A stretch of DNA of 64,000 bases. Origin: Malurus cyaneus samueli (Eukaryota; Chordata; Aves; Passeriformes; Maluridae). A program made the translations under genes and the position numbers. Where the stretch lies: NCBI GenBank assembly GCA_009741485.1, contig CM019218.1:50133183-50197182 (forward strand), in the 5' to 3' direction. The notes beneath the pieces are model-generated. The model saw only the letters and a list, made by a program, of their open reading frames with translations, made no database searches and had not been told where the DNA came from. Positions 23,330 to 35,275 of the stretch are shown here, one piece after another. Every line of letters begins with the position of its first letter. Position 1 is the stretch's first letter.

Positions 23330-23430
23330 TAGTTTATTCCATTCAAAAGGCTATTATAACATGGAAAAACTATTATTTCCATGGAAAACACCATTATTCC
23401 ATGGAAAAACACCATTATTCCATCTGTTTC
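23330..23430. repeat. 20-bp tandem repeat (ATTCCATGGAAAACACCATT)
   Basis: Four or five units of ATTCCATGGAAAACACCATT. Each contains the palindrome TTCCATGGAA, so the array can form short hairpins. Matching arrays are at 33,890-33,990 (inverted) and 62,630-62,725. Confidence 0.88.
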
Positions 23431-24319
23431 CTGCTGGTTCCTGCCTTGGGCCTCCTCCCATCTCATCCTGGTCTCTCTCACCACCTCCTCTCAATCCCTG
23501 CATCCCTCCCACTCAGCTTCCTGCGCCGTTTTCTCCTCAAATCTTTATCTTCTCCCATCTCCCCCACTCCCTGTGGTCCGAGGAACAGAAAAGCCCAGCA
23601 CACACAAAGTGATTTGCTTTGGTGCTGAGAATTGGTGGATTTTATTTTGCAGATTTACCCAGCAACCCAAAGCTGAGAATCTGGCGAAAGACAAGAACAA
23701 AATCTGAATTATTGAAATAAAAAACCTGGCGGGTGTGTTGATGTGTTACAGCCCTACCAGGGGATCATCCCAGGCCTAGTTTGCCTCAGAGCAGAACTAA
23801 AAAACTAATGTTCCATCCGTTTTTCACTCAAATTCTCCCAGGCAGAATTTTTTCCAGTTTTCCACAGAACACTGACAACCTGAGCATTCCCACACCAGCT
23901 CGGCCCAAAAGCAGCTCTGGCCTGGAGTTTCCTGCAGAAAACAAGAAGTAAGAAACAGGGCAAAGAAAAGTGGCAAAGCAATTCAGTATAGGATGTGCCC
24001 CTCACCAGTTTACTGGCCTTTTTAGTAGAAAACAAGTTGTAACATTGGCCAAGCGAGCCCCAAGTGGTTTTACACTTCATTATCTCCCATTGTTATACAA
24101 TACAGAGCTGGGGGCCCTGCAAGATGAGGGTGGTATTGGAATATTTTCAGAAGCGTTGCTTAATGTGATCATTTGTGTTTTCAGCCTCCCCAAAGCCTTT
24201 TTAAGGTTACATAAAGATGACAGGTATGGGCCAGAGAGGTGATGAAAGCAAAATCCATCTTTGAGTGTAAGGCTCCTCCAATTGGGCACTTTTTTCCAAC
24301 TCTTTCATATCTCACCCCC

Positions 24320-24470
24320 AACAGAATCATAAAATCATGGAAATTGTTTGGGTTGGAAGGGAATTTAAAGCTCTCTTGTTTCCACAAAACTTCACAATCC
24401 CAGGTTTGCTCCCAGCCCTGTCCACCCTGTCCCTTAGAACATTTCAGGTGATGGACAAATTGTCAATTCC
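24320..24470 (-). mobile_element. CR1 LINE 3' fragment
   Basis: Reverse CR1. It starts AATCATAAAATCATGGAAAT, GTTTGGGTTGGAAGGG, then CACAATCCCAGGTTTGCTCC, CAGCCCTGTCCACCCTGTCC, and ends near CATTTCAGGTGATGG. Confidence 0.87.
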
Positions 24471-24854
24471 ACATCACCTGAGATGGATGTTAAGTCCTGA
24501 AATTCCAAGATTTCAGAAACAGAAAATCCTCTCCAGCCCTTGGTACCGCCCTGGCGTGCTGAAGGGGTGACAGTGAAGTGCAGGACCTGGCCCTTCAGAC
24601 CCACTCTGGTGACAGAACACTGAAAAATGCAGGGACAAGCTCTCCTGCTTTAGGATAGCGGCTGTCTGATCCTTAATGAGAGAAAAGAGGTTTAATCAGT
24701 GATGACAGCCTAAAGGGTCCGAGACAGAAAGCAGCTCACTCTGAGCCAGGTGAGAGGTGCTTGGCTGGCTAGCCCGTCAGGCCTGGGGAGTCCCTGCTGG
24801 TGGCGGTTCTGACCTTGCTCCTGCTGAAAGAAGAAAAGCTTTTCAGATCTGCAG

Positions 24855-25010
24855 AATTTAACACAGACCCGAAAAATTGAAACCAACAGAAAACAGAAAA
24901 ATCGAAAAAATTAACACAGAAACGATAACCAACAGAAAAACAGAAAACAGAAACAAAACAGCAGACACAAAGAAACACCTCACACACAAAAAAGACACCT
25001 CCCAGAAAAC
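24855..25010. repeat. A-rich AACAGAAAA tract
   Basis: Repeated AACCAACAGAAAA and CAGAAAAACAG motifs. The inverted copy at 32,225-32,430 is a long T-rich run (TTTTTCTGTTGGTTTA), longer than this one. Confidence 0.85.
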
Positions 25011-25985
25011 AGGATCGTCTGACAAAGCAAAGACTGCTGTTCCATGAAATAAAATCCAGTGCAGAACAGAGACATTACAACGGAGTGAGTTGTCTCCAGT
25101 CTGGGCTGCTTCTCTTGATCAGGTCAACAGCCCCGTGTGTCCCCACGCAGGGGAGGCCTCTTCAAGCACATTTTCTTTCTTATTAGCATATTGGAAATCA
25201 CAATGGCCTGGTGACAAGAACAAAGACAGCCACGAGCAGCTGGAGGGATCAGTTGCAGGGACTTGCAAGCAGGCACTGAACGAGCTGGAATTCACTCCTG
25301 AGAATGGAAAAGGATTTCTTCACGGGAGAAGGGGTTTCTTGGGTTTTTTTAATGAGCATTTAATGCAGAGATGGCTTGATGCTGTGCACGTTAAGGAATG
25401 GTTTTACTGGATATCATTGGGATTTTTGTAGAATGTTTTGGAATCGCCTGCCACAAACCTTGGGGTGCCTCTCTGCACCACCTCGAATTCCTGTGCAGCT
25501 CGCAGGCTCTGGAAGGCAAGGGAGTAGAAAAGGCTCTTCAGAAGAGGGATTATGGTAAAGAGAATTTAAGGTTGAAACAGCTGCCTCAGAGGCTGTGACT
25601 CCTTGGCTGGGAGGAGGTGGGGGCAGGACACAGGGAAGGTTTGGAGTGGTTGAAGGTGCTGGAGAAGGTGGGGATGGAGCTGCTGCTCTCAGCCCTGACC
25701 GCCGAAACCTGGGAGCAGCTCAGCAACACGCAGGAGAGCTTTAAAGAGACCTTAGGGAACTTCTGGTGCTGCTGCAGAAAGGTTTGGAGCAACAGCGCCT
25801 GCCAGCAGACAGGCTCATGGGCAACAGGTCATCCAGACAGAAATGGAATCAAGGGCAGGGCCGGGAACCTCTCATTCCTGCCATGACTGTGAGGCAATTT
25901 CATCTCCTGCTGTCACTGCTGGGGACAAAGTGCATTGCTTTTAGTCATTTAAATCTGGCTGTATCACTAAATACATTTTTCGTCC
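25011..25985. other. Unannotated DNA, partly purine-rich
   Basis: Contains GGGCAGGACACAGGGAAGG and GAAGGTGCTGGAGAAGGTGG, with frames open for 60-113 codons. The inverted copy (31,200-32,130) has many indels and keeps none of the longer frames intact. I cannot name a repeat family or a gene. Confidence 0.4.
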
Positions 25986-26585
25986 CTAAGGAATAGCGGA
26001 GTAAGTAAATACTAATAACACTAATAAATAAATAAAACATATACTCATATACATATACAATAACATATACATATACATTACATATACATATACAATACAT
26101 AAGCTAGTAATAGCAATTGTAATAGTAATATAATGTTAATATTAATATAGATAGATATAGCTATAATATATAGGTATAAGATATATGCTTAGTCTATAAA
26201 GCTATAAGATATTAATATAATAGTATAGTAATAGTATAGTAAGTAAGTTAACATATACTTACAACATAACATATACACATACACATACACATATCACATA
26301 CCATATATATACATATAATAGTAATAGTAACAGTAATGACTAATAGTAATAGTAGCATAAATGTTAATATAAATGTATATATGATATAAGTAAAAATAAA
26401 TAAAATATAAAAATATAAATAAAATATAAGTACAAATTAATAAATATAATATAATATATAAATATGAATATACAATATACATATGCATATACCATACATA
26501 TATGCAATATAATAATAATAATAAATAATAATATAATAATAAAATAAGCAGCAATTAAGAATAGCAATAATAATAATAAATCAAG
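25986..26585. repeat. TA-rich microsatellite block
   Basis: Nearly 600 bases of TA-rich repeats: ACATATACATATAC, TAATAGTAATAG and ATATAAATA variants. The inverted copy at 30,600-31,195 has a similar but not identical unit order. The hydrophobic Ile/Tyr/Leu frames come from the repeat. Confidence 0.93.
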
Positions 26586-28010
26586 CAACCCCAACCCAAG
26601 CCACCCCAGTACATTTCGCCACAGAAGAACACAGACCCACAGAGCTCACTCTTGCAGGCGTTGTATGCAAAGAGTGAGTAACAGTCCTGTTTTAATTACT
26701 GCCCTGAACAGTGCTGGGAGTGGAGAGCCATGTTTTAACACAATTCCTATGTGCTCCCTCTTGGAAACATGGGAAGGGCCAGCCAGGGAGAAATCCTGCT
26801 GATGGGGAATTCTTTTTCAAAGTTGGAATTCAACCTAAGGAAATTAAAATCTTGAATGACTGGGGGGCATCTGGGGCCTCATGAAGTGTGGCTCTTCTCC
26901 TGTTCACTGATTTAATGGTGAAGCACAGGTAGCTGGAAAACTTTTCACAGGGCAGAATATTTGAAGGAATTGGCTGATTTATGGTAAATTCTGTCCTGAA
27001 TAGCAGAGCTTGACAAATCCTGGATGAACTTAAAGCAGCCAGGTAATTCCTGTTATACAGAGTAATTGCTAACCTCTGCCCAAATTACCTTTTTTTTACA
27101 CTCAACTCCACAGCTTGGTGACATTTTGCGAAGATAATATTTCAGTCTCCCTCTCCACAATATTCTCTTAAAAACTTCCAGCAAAACCGGTGCTTGAGAA
27201 GGAAAGCTTTAAGAGAGTTATAAAAAAAAACACCATGTTCAGACCAAGAGCAGGAAAGGGGATTTCATGAAAGCCTCATTTTCCCTTACAAAATTATGAT
27301 CACAGCAACTCAAATGTAAAATGTTTGTCCCTAGTCCTCCACAAGATCTTTGAGGCAACAAAAGCAAGCATTGAGAGCACTGAGTTTCTCTCGTGGGGTT
27401 CTGTTCTACAACAGGGGTCAAGGAACCCTGGGATGATTTGGGGGGCTCCTGAAAAAGCAGAGATTTTCTGCTTTTTGGCCCGTGGCTGTGGTTTCCTGTG
27501 GTCTGTGTGAATTGAAGCTGCTGTTCAGAGCCATAAAAGCATCCCCTGGAGAATCAGCACAACTGCCCCTGGTGGCACTGATCCATAGCTGCGCCCCCAG
27601 GGCTGCTGCACGGGAGGATCCATCGCCAAAATGACCCAAAATGTGCTGTGATCAATGTTGATCTGACCCACTAACAGGGCAAAAAGGATCAGATTTTAAT
27701 GCTCGAGATAGAAAATCCCCTCAAGCAGCTGCCAACTGCCAGAGGTCACGAGCAAAGCGTGGTCCTGCAGAAATTATCCCCCGTTCTGTCAGTGGGGCTG
27801 TGCCCGTGGTGATTGGGGCTGGGCTGGGGTGGGAGACAGTGGGGAGCAAGGAGGGAGAGCACCAAGGCTCATTCATCCATCAGAGGCTGAAGGAATCCCA
27901 CATTCCCCCTCCCAGGCAGAGATGATGCTCCTCTCTGCCCCCAACCTTGGCAGTCGGGAGAGGAAGCGTGTTAAACCATGGATTCCTAGGGAATCTTGGA
28001 ATAATGGTCC
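26586..28010. other. Unannotated mostly unique DNA
   Basis: No repeat or gene recognised. It is present twice as the inner part of the large palindrome (inverted at 29,179-30,599). Short frames do not agree between the two arms. Confidence 0.45.
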
Positions 28011-28409
28011 TGTCACCAAACTGTAAGGAAAAACAAAAAATCTCCAATAACATTTTTATATTAGAGGTCAAGGCATTACTTGTATTTTCTGGTCAGGATG
28101 TTGTTCTGGCCACAGAAATCATTTCATCCAAACACAGCACGGGTGTGCAGACAAACATCATTCCAGACACATAAATTTCACGAAGATTTTCCTCCAAATC
28201 TCCTACAGTCAAAACCCAAGAGAACTTTAAATTGTTTTAATGTTCCCATCTGGCCCAACACTTGTGGCAGTTTTCAAATATCTGAGTTTCTATTGAATCT
28301 GGATTTATTTCATCTCGATGTTATTAATGTCTTCTTTATCCTTTCTTATTCCCCAGACCAGGTGCCTCTGACTATTAAAAAATTTTTAAACTGGTGTATT
28401 TTTCAACAG
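28011..28409 (-). mobile_element. LTR-like element X4 (copy A)
   Basis: About 399 bases with no internal minisatellite, probably closest to the family's basic length. Plus-strand edges read TGTCACCAAACTG and AAACTGGTGTATTTTTCAACA. It is flanked by GTCC on both sides, a 4-bp target-site duplication. The inverted copy (28,784-29,178) has the same flank and an AATAAA signal at 28,947-28,952 on its plus strand, which sets the strand. Inner blocks TCTGGTCAGGATGTTGTTCT and TTAATGTTC match X1 and X2. Solo LTR without coding sequence. Confidence 0.72.
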
Positions 28410-28504
28410 TCCCCGTGTCCAGCAGCAGGGGCACATCCAGACCCCCCAGGACACTCCCATTTACATGTGAATGGGTGAGTGAGTCCTTGAGCTGCTGAGC
28501 TCAC

Positions 28505-28690
28505 TGGCAGTGCTGGCACCCCCCAAAAAAAGCACACCCAAAAAGGGCCACCCCAAAAAAGGGCACTCCCAAAACAGGACCCTTCTGCCGCTGTGGGTGG
28601 TGTTCTATGGGGTTGTTTTTGTTGTTTTGGTTTTTTGTTGTTGTTTTTTTGGGGGTGTGCCCTTTTGGGGGTTGCCAGCACTTGCCAGTG
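28505..28690. repeat. Fold-back centre of the large palindrome
   Basis: Left of centre lie CCAAAAAGGGCAC-type tandem units (about 15 bp). Right of centre lie their inverted counterparts, GGGGGTGTGCCC and GGGGTTGCCAGCA. TGCTGGCACC on the left pairs with GGTTGCCAGCA on the right. About 85 bases between roughly 28,556 and 28,640 do not pair. From here outward the two arms match for about 15.4 kb. Confidence 0.85.
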
Positions 28691-28783
28691 AAGCTCAGCA
28701 GTCTCAAGGACTCAACTCACCCAATTCAGCAAAAATGGGTTCCTGGGGAGTCTGGATGTGCTCCTGCTGCTGGACACTGGGAC

Positions 28784-29178
28784 GTTGGAAAATACACCAA
28801 GTTAAAAATTTTTTATAGTCAGAGGACCTGGTCTGGGAAGAAAGATAAGAAGGACAAATAATTATACATCAGAGATGAAGAATCCAGATTCAATGAAACT
28901 CAGAATATTGAAAACTGCACAATGTTGGGCCAATGAACATTAAACCAATAAAGTTCTCTGGGTTTTGATCTGTAAGGAGATTTGGAGGAAAATCTGTGAA
29001 ATTTAAATGTGTTTCTGGGAATGAAATTTTGGTCTGCAACACCCGTGGCTGTGTGTGGAATTGAAATGATTTCTGTGGCCAGAACAACAATCCTGACCAG
29101 AAATACAGTAATGCCTTGCTCTCTAATATTAAAAATGTTAATTGGAGATTTTTTGTTTTTCTACAGTTTTGGTGACAG
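28784..29178 (+). mobile_element. LTR-like element X4 (copy B)
   Basis: Begins GTTGGAAAATACACC and ends CAGTTTTGGTGACA. AATAAA lies at 28,947-28,952. The right flank GGAC, and the GGAC before the first base, agree with the flank seen in copy A. Confidence 0.7.
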
Positions 29179-30599
29179 GACCATTATTCCAGATTCCCTA
29201 GGAATCCAGGTTTAACATCGCTCCTCTCCCTGCTGGCCAAGGATTGGGGGCAGAGAGGAGCATCATCTTCTGCCTGGAGGGGGAATGTGGGATTCCCTTC
29301 AGCTCTGATGGATGAAATGAGCCTGGTTGCTCTCTCCTTGTCCCCACTGCTCTCCACCCCAGCCCAGCCCCATCACAACGGGCCCAGCCCCACACTGACA
29401 GAACGGGGATATTGCTGCAGGACCACGCTTTTGGCTCGTGGACCTCTGGCAGTTGGCAGCTGCTTGAGGGATTTTCTTATCTGAGCATTAAATCTGATCC
29501 TTTTTGGCCTGTTAGTGGGCAGATCACACAATGAATCACAGCACAATTTTGGGTCAATTTTGGGACTGGATCCTCCGTGCAAGCAGCCCTGGGGCGCAGC
29601 TATGGGATCAGTGCCACCAGGGGCAGGTTGTGCTGATTCTCCAAGGGATGCTTTTATGGCTCTTGAACAGCAGCTTCAATCACACAGCACCACAGGAACC
29701 ACAGCCACGGGGCCAAAAAGCAGAATCTCTGCTTTTTCAGAGCCCCCAATCATCCCAGGGCGTTCCTTGACCTCTGTTTGTAGAACAGACCCCACGAGAG
29801 AACTCATGCTCTTTCAAATGTTGCTTTGTTGCTCAGATTTGTGGAGGCACTGGGACAAACATTTTTAGCATTGAGTTGCTGGGATATAATTTTTTGTAAG
29901 GGTAATGAGGCTTTTCATGAAATCCCCTTTCCTGCTCTTTGTCTGAACATGTGTTTTTTTTTAAACTCTGCTTAAGCTTCCTTCTCCAAGCACGGTTTTG
30001 CTTGGAAGTTTAAGAGATATTGTGGAGAGGAGACTGAAATATTATCTCGCAAAATGTCACCAAGCTGTGGAGTTGAGGTAAAAAGGTAATTTGGCAGAGT
30101 TAGCATTAACTCTGTGATAACAAGGAATTACCTGGCTTGCTTTAAAGTTCCATCCAGGTTTTGTCCAAGCTCTGCTATGCAGGACAGAATTCCATAATCA
30201 GCCAATTCCCTTCAAATATTTCTGCCCTGTGAAAGTTTTCCAGCTACCTGTGCTTTTCGCCATAATCAGTGAACAGGAGAGAGGCCACACTTCAGGGAGA
30301 GCCTCAATTGCCCCTCCAGTCAAATTCAAGATTTAATTTCCTAGGTTGATTCACTTTGAAAAAGAATCCCATCAGCAGGATTTCTCCCTGGCTGGCCCTT
30401 CCCATGTTTCCAGAAGGAGCACATTTAAGGAATTGCTGTAAACATGGCTCTCACTCCCGCACTGTTGCAGGGCAGTAATGTAAAAACCAAGGACTGTTTA
30501 CTCACTTTTTGCTACCAACGCCTGCAAGAGTGAGCTCTGTGGGTCTGTGTTCGTGGGAAATGTACTGGGGTGGCTTGGGTTGGGGTTTTGCTTGGATTT

Positions 30600-31113
30600 A
30601 TTATAATTATTGCTATCTTATTGTGCTATTCATTATTATTATTATTATTTTATTATTATATATTATTATTGCATTAATATGTATGGTTATATGCATATGT
30701 ATATGTATATTCATATTTAGTATATTTATATTTATATTTATATTTGTATTTAAATATATTTATATTTTTATATTTTTACATTTTTACTTTATATCTTATA
30801 TCATTAAATATTAACATTTAATGCTACTATTACTATTATCATTACTGTTTACTATTTAACTATTTATAGTGTTATATTATAATGTTGTATAGTGTATGTG
30901 TATGTGTTATGTGTACTATGTATGTTGTATATGTATGATGTATACTTACATTACTATTACTATTACTATTTAAACTATTAATATTAATATCTATAGCTAT
31001 AGCTAATAGCTATATATCTATACCTATATATTTATAGCTTAATATCTATCTATATTAATATAAACATTTTATTATATTACAATGCTATTACTAGCTTATG
31101 TATATGTATATGT

Positions 31114-31146
<33 letters not shown>

Positions 31147-31195
31147 TATAGTGTATATGTATTCTATTTATTTATTAGTTGGTTTATTAGTATTA
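30600..31195. repeat. TA-rich microsatellite block (copy B)
   Basis: Inverted counterpart of 25,986-26,585: TATGTATATGTATATG, ATTATTATT and TTTATATTTATA units. Confidence 0.93.
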
Positions 31196-32224
31196 CACTC
31201 CTGCTATTTTCTTTAGGGACAGAAAAATGTATTTAAGTGAACTACAGAGATTTAAATGAACTAAAGCAATGCACTTTGTCCCCAGCAGTGACAGGCAGGA
31301 GATGAATTTGCTCACAGTCCATGGCAAGGAGATGAGAGGGCCCGCCCTGCCCTGATTCCATTTCCTGTCTGGATGAACTGTTCCATTGAGCCTGTCTGCT
31401 GCAGACGCTGTTGCTCCCAAACCTTTTCTGGCAAGCAGACAAGAAGTTCCCTAAAGTCTCTTAAAAGCTCTTCCTGCGTGTTTCTAGAGGTTTTTTTGGC
31501 TCCCCAGGTTTCGGCGGGTCAGGGCTGAGGACAGCAGCTCCATCCCCACCTTCTCCAGCACCTTCATCCAACTCCCAACCTTCCTGGTCCTGCCCCCACC
31601 TCCTCCCAGCCCGGATTCACAGCCTCTGAGGCAAAGCTGTTTCAACCTTAAATTCTCTTTACAACCCTTCTGAGAGCCTTTTCTGACTCACTTTGCCTTT
31701 CCAAGAGCTGAGCTGCACAGGAATTCAGGGGTGGTGCAGAAGGCACCCCAAGGTTTGTTGCAGGCCGATTCCCAAAAACATTCACAAATAGCAAATGATA
31801 TCCAGTAAAACCAATTCCTAAGTGCACAGCATCACGCCATCTGCTGCATTAAATGCTCATTAAAAACCCAAGAAACCCCTTCTCCCTGTGAAGAAATCCT
31901 TTTCCATTCTCAGGAGTGAATCCAGCTCGTTCAGTGCCATGCTTGAAGTCCCTGAGATGATCCCTCCAGCTGCCGTGCGTCCTTTTGTTCTTGTCCACAG
32001 GCAATTGTGATTTCCAAATGTTCTTTTAATAAGAAAAGAATGTGCCTTGAAGGAGCCTCCCTGCGTGGGGACACACGGGCTTGTTGACCTGATCAGGAGA
32101 AGCAGCCCAGACTGGAGACCACCCACTCCATTTGGTGTGAAATGTTCTCTGTCTGCACTGGATTTATTCATGGAAACGAGCGTGCTTTTGGCTTTGTCAG
32201 ACTGATCCTGTTTTTTCCTGGGTT

Positions 32225-32430
32225 TTAATTGGGTTGTTTTTCTTTTTTTTTTTTGTTTGTTTGTTTTGTTTAGGTTTTGTTTTCTTTTGTTTTTTTCTGC
32301 TGTTTTTTTTTCTGTTTTTCTGTTTTTCTGTTGGTTTATTTTTTTTCAGTTTTTCTGTTGGTTTAATTTTTTCGATTTTTCTGTTTTTCTTTGGTTTCAA
32401 TTTTTCTGGTTTTCTGTTGGTTAATTCTGC
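32225..32430. repeat. T-rich TTTTTCTGTTGG tract (copy B)
   Basis: Inverted counterpart of the A-rich tract at 24,855. The 75-86 codon frames here (poly-Phe on plus, Lys-rich on minus) are repeat products. Confidence 0.85.
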
Positions 32431-32854
32431 AGATTTGAAAAGCTTTTCTTCTTTCACATGAGCAAAGGTCAGACCTGGCTTGCAGTTTTTTGCTCAGGCA
32501 CGGGGATCATACCCCACCTGGACACGAGTCTAGGCCAGCCCAAGCACCTCTCACCTGGCTCAGAGGAGCTGCTTCTGTCCTCTTTTGGAGGAATCCCATT
32601 TTTTAAGGATGTCATCACTGATTAAACCTCTTTCTCTCAATTAAGGATCAGATATCAGCGCTATCCTAAAGCAGGAGAGCTGTCCCTGCATTTTTCAGTG
32701 TTCTGTCACGCAGAGTGGGTCTGAGCCAGCTCCTGCACTCAGCTGTCACCCCCTTCAGGCACTGCAGGGCAGTAAACAGGGCTGAGAGGGATTTCTGTTC
32801 TGAAATCTGGAATTCAGACTTAACATCCATCTCAGAGTGGATGTGAATTTGACA

Positions 32855-32992
32855 ATTTGTCCCATCCTGGAATGTCAAGGCCAGGGTGGACAGGGCTGGA
32901 GCAACCTGGGATTGTGGAAGGTGTGGAACAGATGAGCTTTTAGATCCTTCCAACCCAACAATTCCATGATTTTATGATTTCCTGTGGGGTAA
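32855..32992 (+). mobile_element. CR1 LINE 3' fragment (copy B)
   Basis: Forward here. CAAGGCCAGGGTGGACAGGG, GCAACCTGGGATTGTGGAAG, then CTTCCAACCCAACAATTCC and the tail ATGATTTTATGATT. Inverted counterpart of 24,320. Confidence 0.87.
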
Positions 32993-33347
32993 TATTTGAA
33001 AGAGTTGAAAAGTGCCCAATGGAGGAGCTACACTCAAAGGATGGATTTGCTCTCATCACCTCTCTGCCCAGTAACCTGCTCATCTTATTGATAAACCTTA
33101 AAAAGGGCTTTGGGGAAGGCTGAAACAAATGATCACATTTTAAAGCAACGCTCTGAAAATATCCAATATCACCCTCATCTGGGCAGGCCCCAGCTCTGAT
33201 TGTATAACAATGGAGATAATGAAAGTGTAAAACACTGGGCTTCGCTGCAATGTACAACTTGTTTTTTTACTCTAAAAAAGGCAGTAAACTGGGAGGGCAC
33301 ATCCCATACTGAAATTGCTTGCACTTTTTCTTATGCCCTTTTCTTAC

Positions 33348-33657
33348 TCTTGGTTTTTCTGCCAGAACTACAGGCCAGAGCTGCTTTTGGGCCGAGCTGG
33401 TTGGGGAATGCTCAGGTGTGTTTTCAGTTTGTTCTGTGGGAACACTGGAAAAATTCTGCCTGGGGAGAATTCCTGAGTGAAAACGGAATGAACATAAGTT
33501 TTTTCGTTCTGGCTCTGAGGCAACTAAGGCCCTGGATGATCCCCTGGTTAGGGCTGTAACACACACACACCCGCCAGGTCTTTTATTTCAAATAATTCCA
33601 GAATTTTGTCCTTGTCTTCGCCATGATCTCCAGCTTTGGGTTTGCTGGGTAAAGTCC
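33348..33657 (-). other. Candidate two-exon coding segment
   Basis: On the minus strand, an acceptor ATTTTATTTTGCAG is followed by an 87-nt open segment (33,657-33,571) containing DKDKILELFEIKDLA, then a GTGTGT donor. After a 98-nt intron the acceptor CGTTTTCACTCAG opens a 125-nt segment (33,472-33,348) containing FSSVPTEQTENTPEHSPTSS, closed by a strong GTAAGA donor. The first exon leaves one base over and the second begins with two, so the frame is continuous across the join. The composition (a charged helix, then a Ser/Thr/Pro/Glu-rich linker) is protein-like. I do not recognise the protein. The same DNA in copies A (about 23,650-23,940) and C (about 62,948-63,236) carries single-base indels that break this model, although C has its own long open frame over the second part. 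Chance cannot be excluded. Confidence 0.2.
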
Positions 33658-33889
33658 CTGCAAAATAAAATCCACCAAATTCTCAGCACAAAGCAAATCA
33701 CTTTGGTGTGTGCTGGGCTTTTCTGTTCCTCGGACCACAGGGAGATGGGGGAGATGGGAGAAGATAAAGATTTGAGGAGAAACGTGGGAGGGGGAAAGCT
33801 GAATTGGGAGGGATGCAGGGATGAGAGAGGTGGTGAGAGAGACCAGGAGAGATGGGGAGGAGGCCCAGGAACAAGCCAGGAACAGATGG

Positions 33890-33990
33890 AATAATGGTGT
33901 TTTTCCATGGAATAATGTGTTTCCATGGAAATAGTGTTTTCCATGGTATAATAGCCTTTTGAATGGAATAACTAATGGAATAAGTGTTTT
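33890..33990. repeat. 20-bp tandem repeat (copy B)
   Basis: Inverted counterpart of 23,330: AATGGTGTTTTTCCATGGAA units, with one unit shortened. Confidence 0.85.
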
Positions 33991-34689
33991 CAATGGGCTT
34001 GTAGGAAAGGGAAACTGGGATAAGGAAAATAGCCTCTCACGATTTTGCCAAAATTATTGTAGTGGAATCCAGCCCTTGCAAACAGGAACAGCTCTGCTTT
34101 TCAGGGACTCTTACATGGCTCTCCCAGGAGTGCCTGCAGAAGCCTCTGTGGTATTTCAGCACACCCTGGAGTGCTGTTGATGTGAAAATCACCGTGAAAA
34201 TCAGCCACACACCTCCAGTCAGCTTCAGCCATTGCAGCTGCAGCACGAGTTGAAAGTTGCTCTTTGCATGCACAGAGGGAATCCAAACCAATTTGGGTTT
34301 GAGGAAAGCAGGGTTTACTCCAGGACACGAGGCAAGCGTTTGCAGATCATGACAGCTCTCTCTCGGGCAGATCATGCCTTTTTTGGGGACATTACATCTC
34401 AAAGAGAATTCTCTCAAACACATGTCTTAGTTAACTTTAATATGTTTTGAAATTTGCCGCAGCAGCTTTATATAATGCAAGTCGTGGAGAAAACAAAACT
34501 CACTCTGTGTCTTGAGGAATGGAAGCCCATAGGAGGGCATGGGTTGGCTCTGTGGGATTTTGCAGGGTTCTGCCTGATTAGTGGTTAATGACTCCCAGCA
34601 CTGGCCTCGGGCTGGGAAGCACAGAATGTTCTGGAAGCACGGGGAGGGCAAGGGTTTGGCCAGCTCACCTTGAAGCCTAAGTGATGGAT

Positions 34690-35275
34690 GGTCCCACTTG
34701 ACCAAACCAGTTACTGACTGGGGTTCTGATCCCAAACCATCACTGACTGGGGTTCTGATCCCAAATCAGTCACTGACTGAGGTTCTGATCACAAAAACCA
34801 GTTATGATTGGGTTCGGATCCCCAAAACCAGTCACTGACTGGGGTTCCTATTGCCACCCAATTACTGATTGGGTTCTAATGCCAAACTGTGGAAAATATA
34901 CCAGTTTAAAAATGTTTTATGTCACTCTTAGTCAAAGATTTTGTTGCCTTAGTTTTTGGTTTTTCCCTGCAGTTTCAGTGCAAAAACAGTCACTGATTGG
35001 GTTCTGATCCCAAAAACAGAACTGATTTGTGGGTTTTTGTCCAAAACAGAACTGACTGGGGTTCTAATGCAAACTAGTCACTGATTTAGGTTCGATCCAA
35101 ACCAAGTAAATGACTGGGGTTCTGATCCCGAAAACCAGGCAACTGAAGTAGGTACTGATTCCAAACCAGTTTTACTGATTGGAATTCTAATTATCCAAAT
35201 CATTAACTGACTGGGGTTCTGATCCCAAAACCAGTAATGACTGGGGTTCTGTCCCAACAGTTACTGCCGCAACCT
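34690..35275. repeat. 31-bp minisatellite interrupted by X3 (copy B)
   Basis: Units of CTGACTGGGGTTCTGATCCC followed by AAAACCAGTCA on both sides of the X3 fragment. Unit lengths vary because of indels. Confidence 0.9.
34888..34983 (+). mobile_element. LTR-like fragment X3 (copy B)
   Basis: Begins TGTGGAAAATATACCAG and ends GCAGTTTCAGTG. It is the inverted counterpart of 22,276 and lies between minisatellite units. Confidence 0.6.

Larger units (their letters stand above)
13045..28597 (+). repeat. Left arm of a 15.4-kb inverted repeat
   Basis: Every landmark in this arm recurs in reverse order and orientation in 28,598-44,008: X1, the CR1 cluster, the octamer region, X2, the 12-bp, 31-bp and 20-bp arrays, the CR1 at 24.3 kb, the TA-rich block and X4. 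Differences are mostly single-base indels. Confidence 0.93.

Noticed and set aside
25617..25886. 89-codon purine-rich frame resembling a coiled segment
   Set aside because: The inverted copy at about 31,370-31,650 breaks the frame by several indels, and no repeat or protein family is recognisable.
26294..26594. Hydrophobic Ile/Tyr/Leu frames resembling membrane segments
   Set aside because: Products of TA-rich microsatellite DNA, not preserved in the inverted copy.
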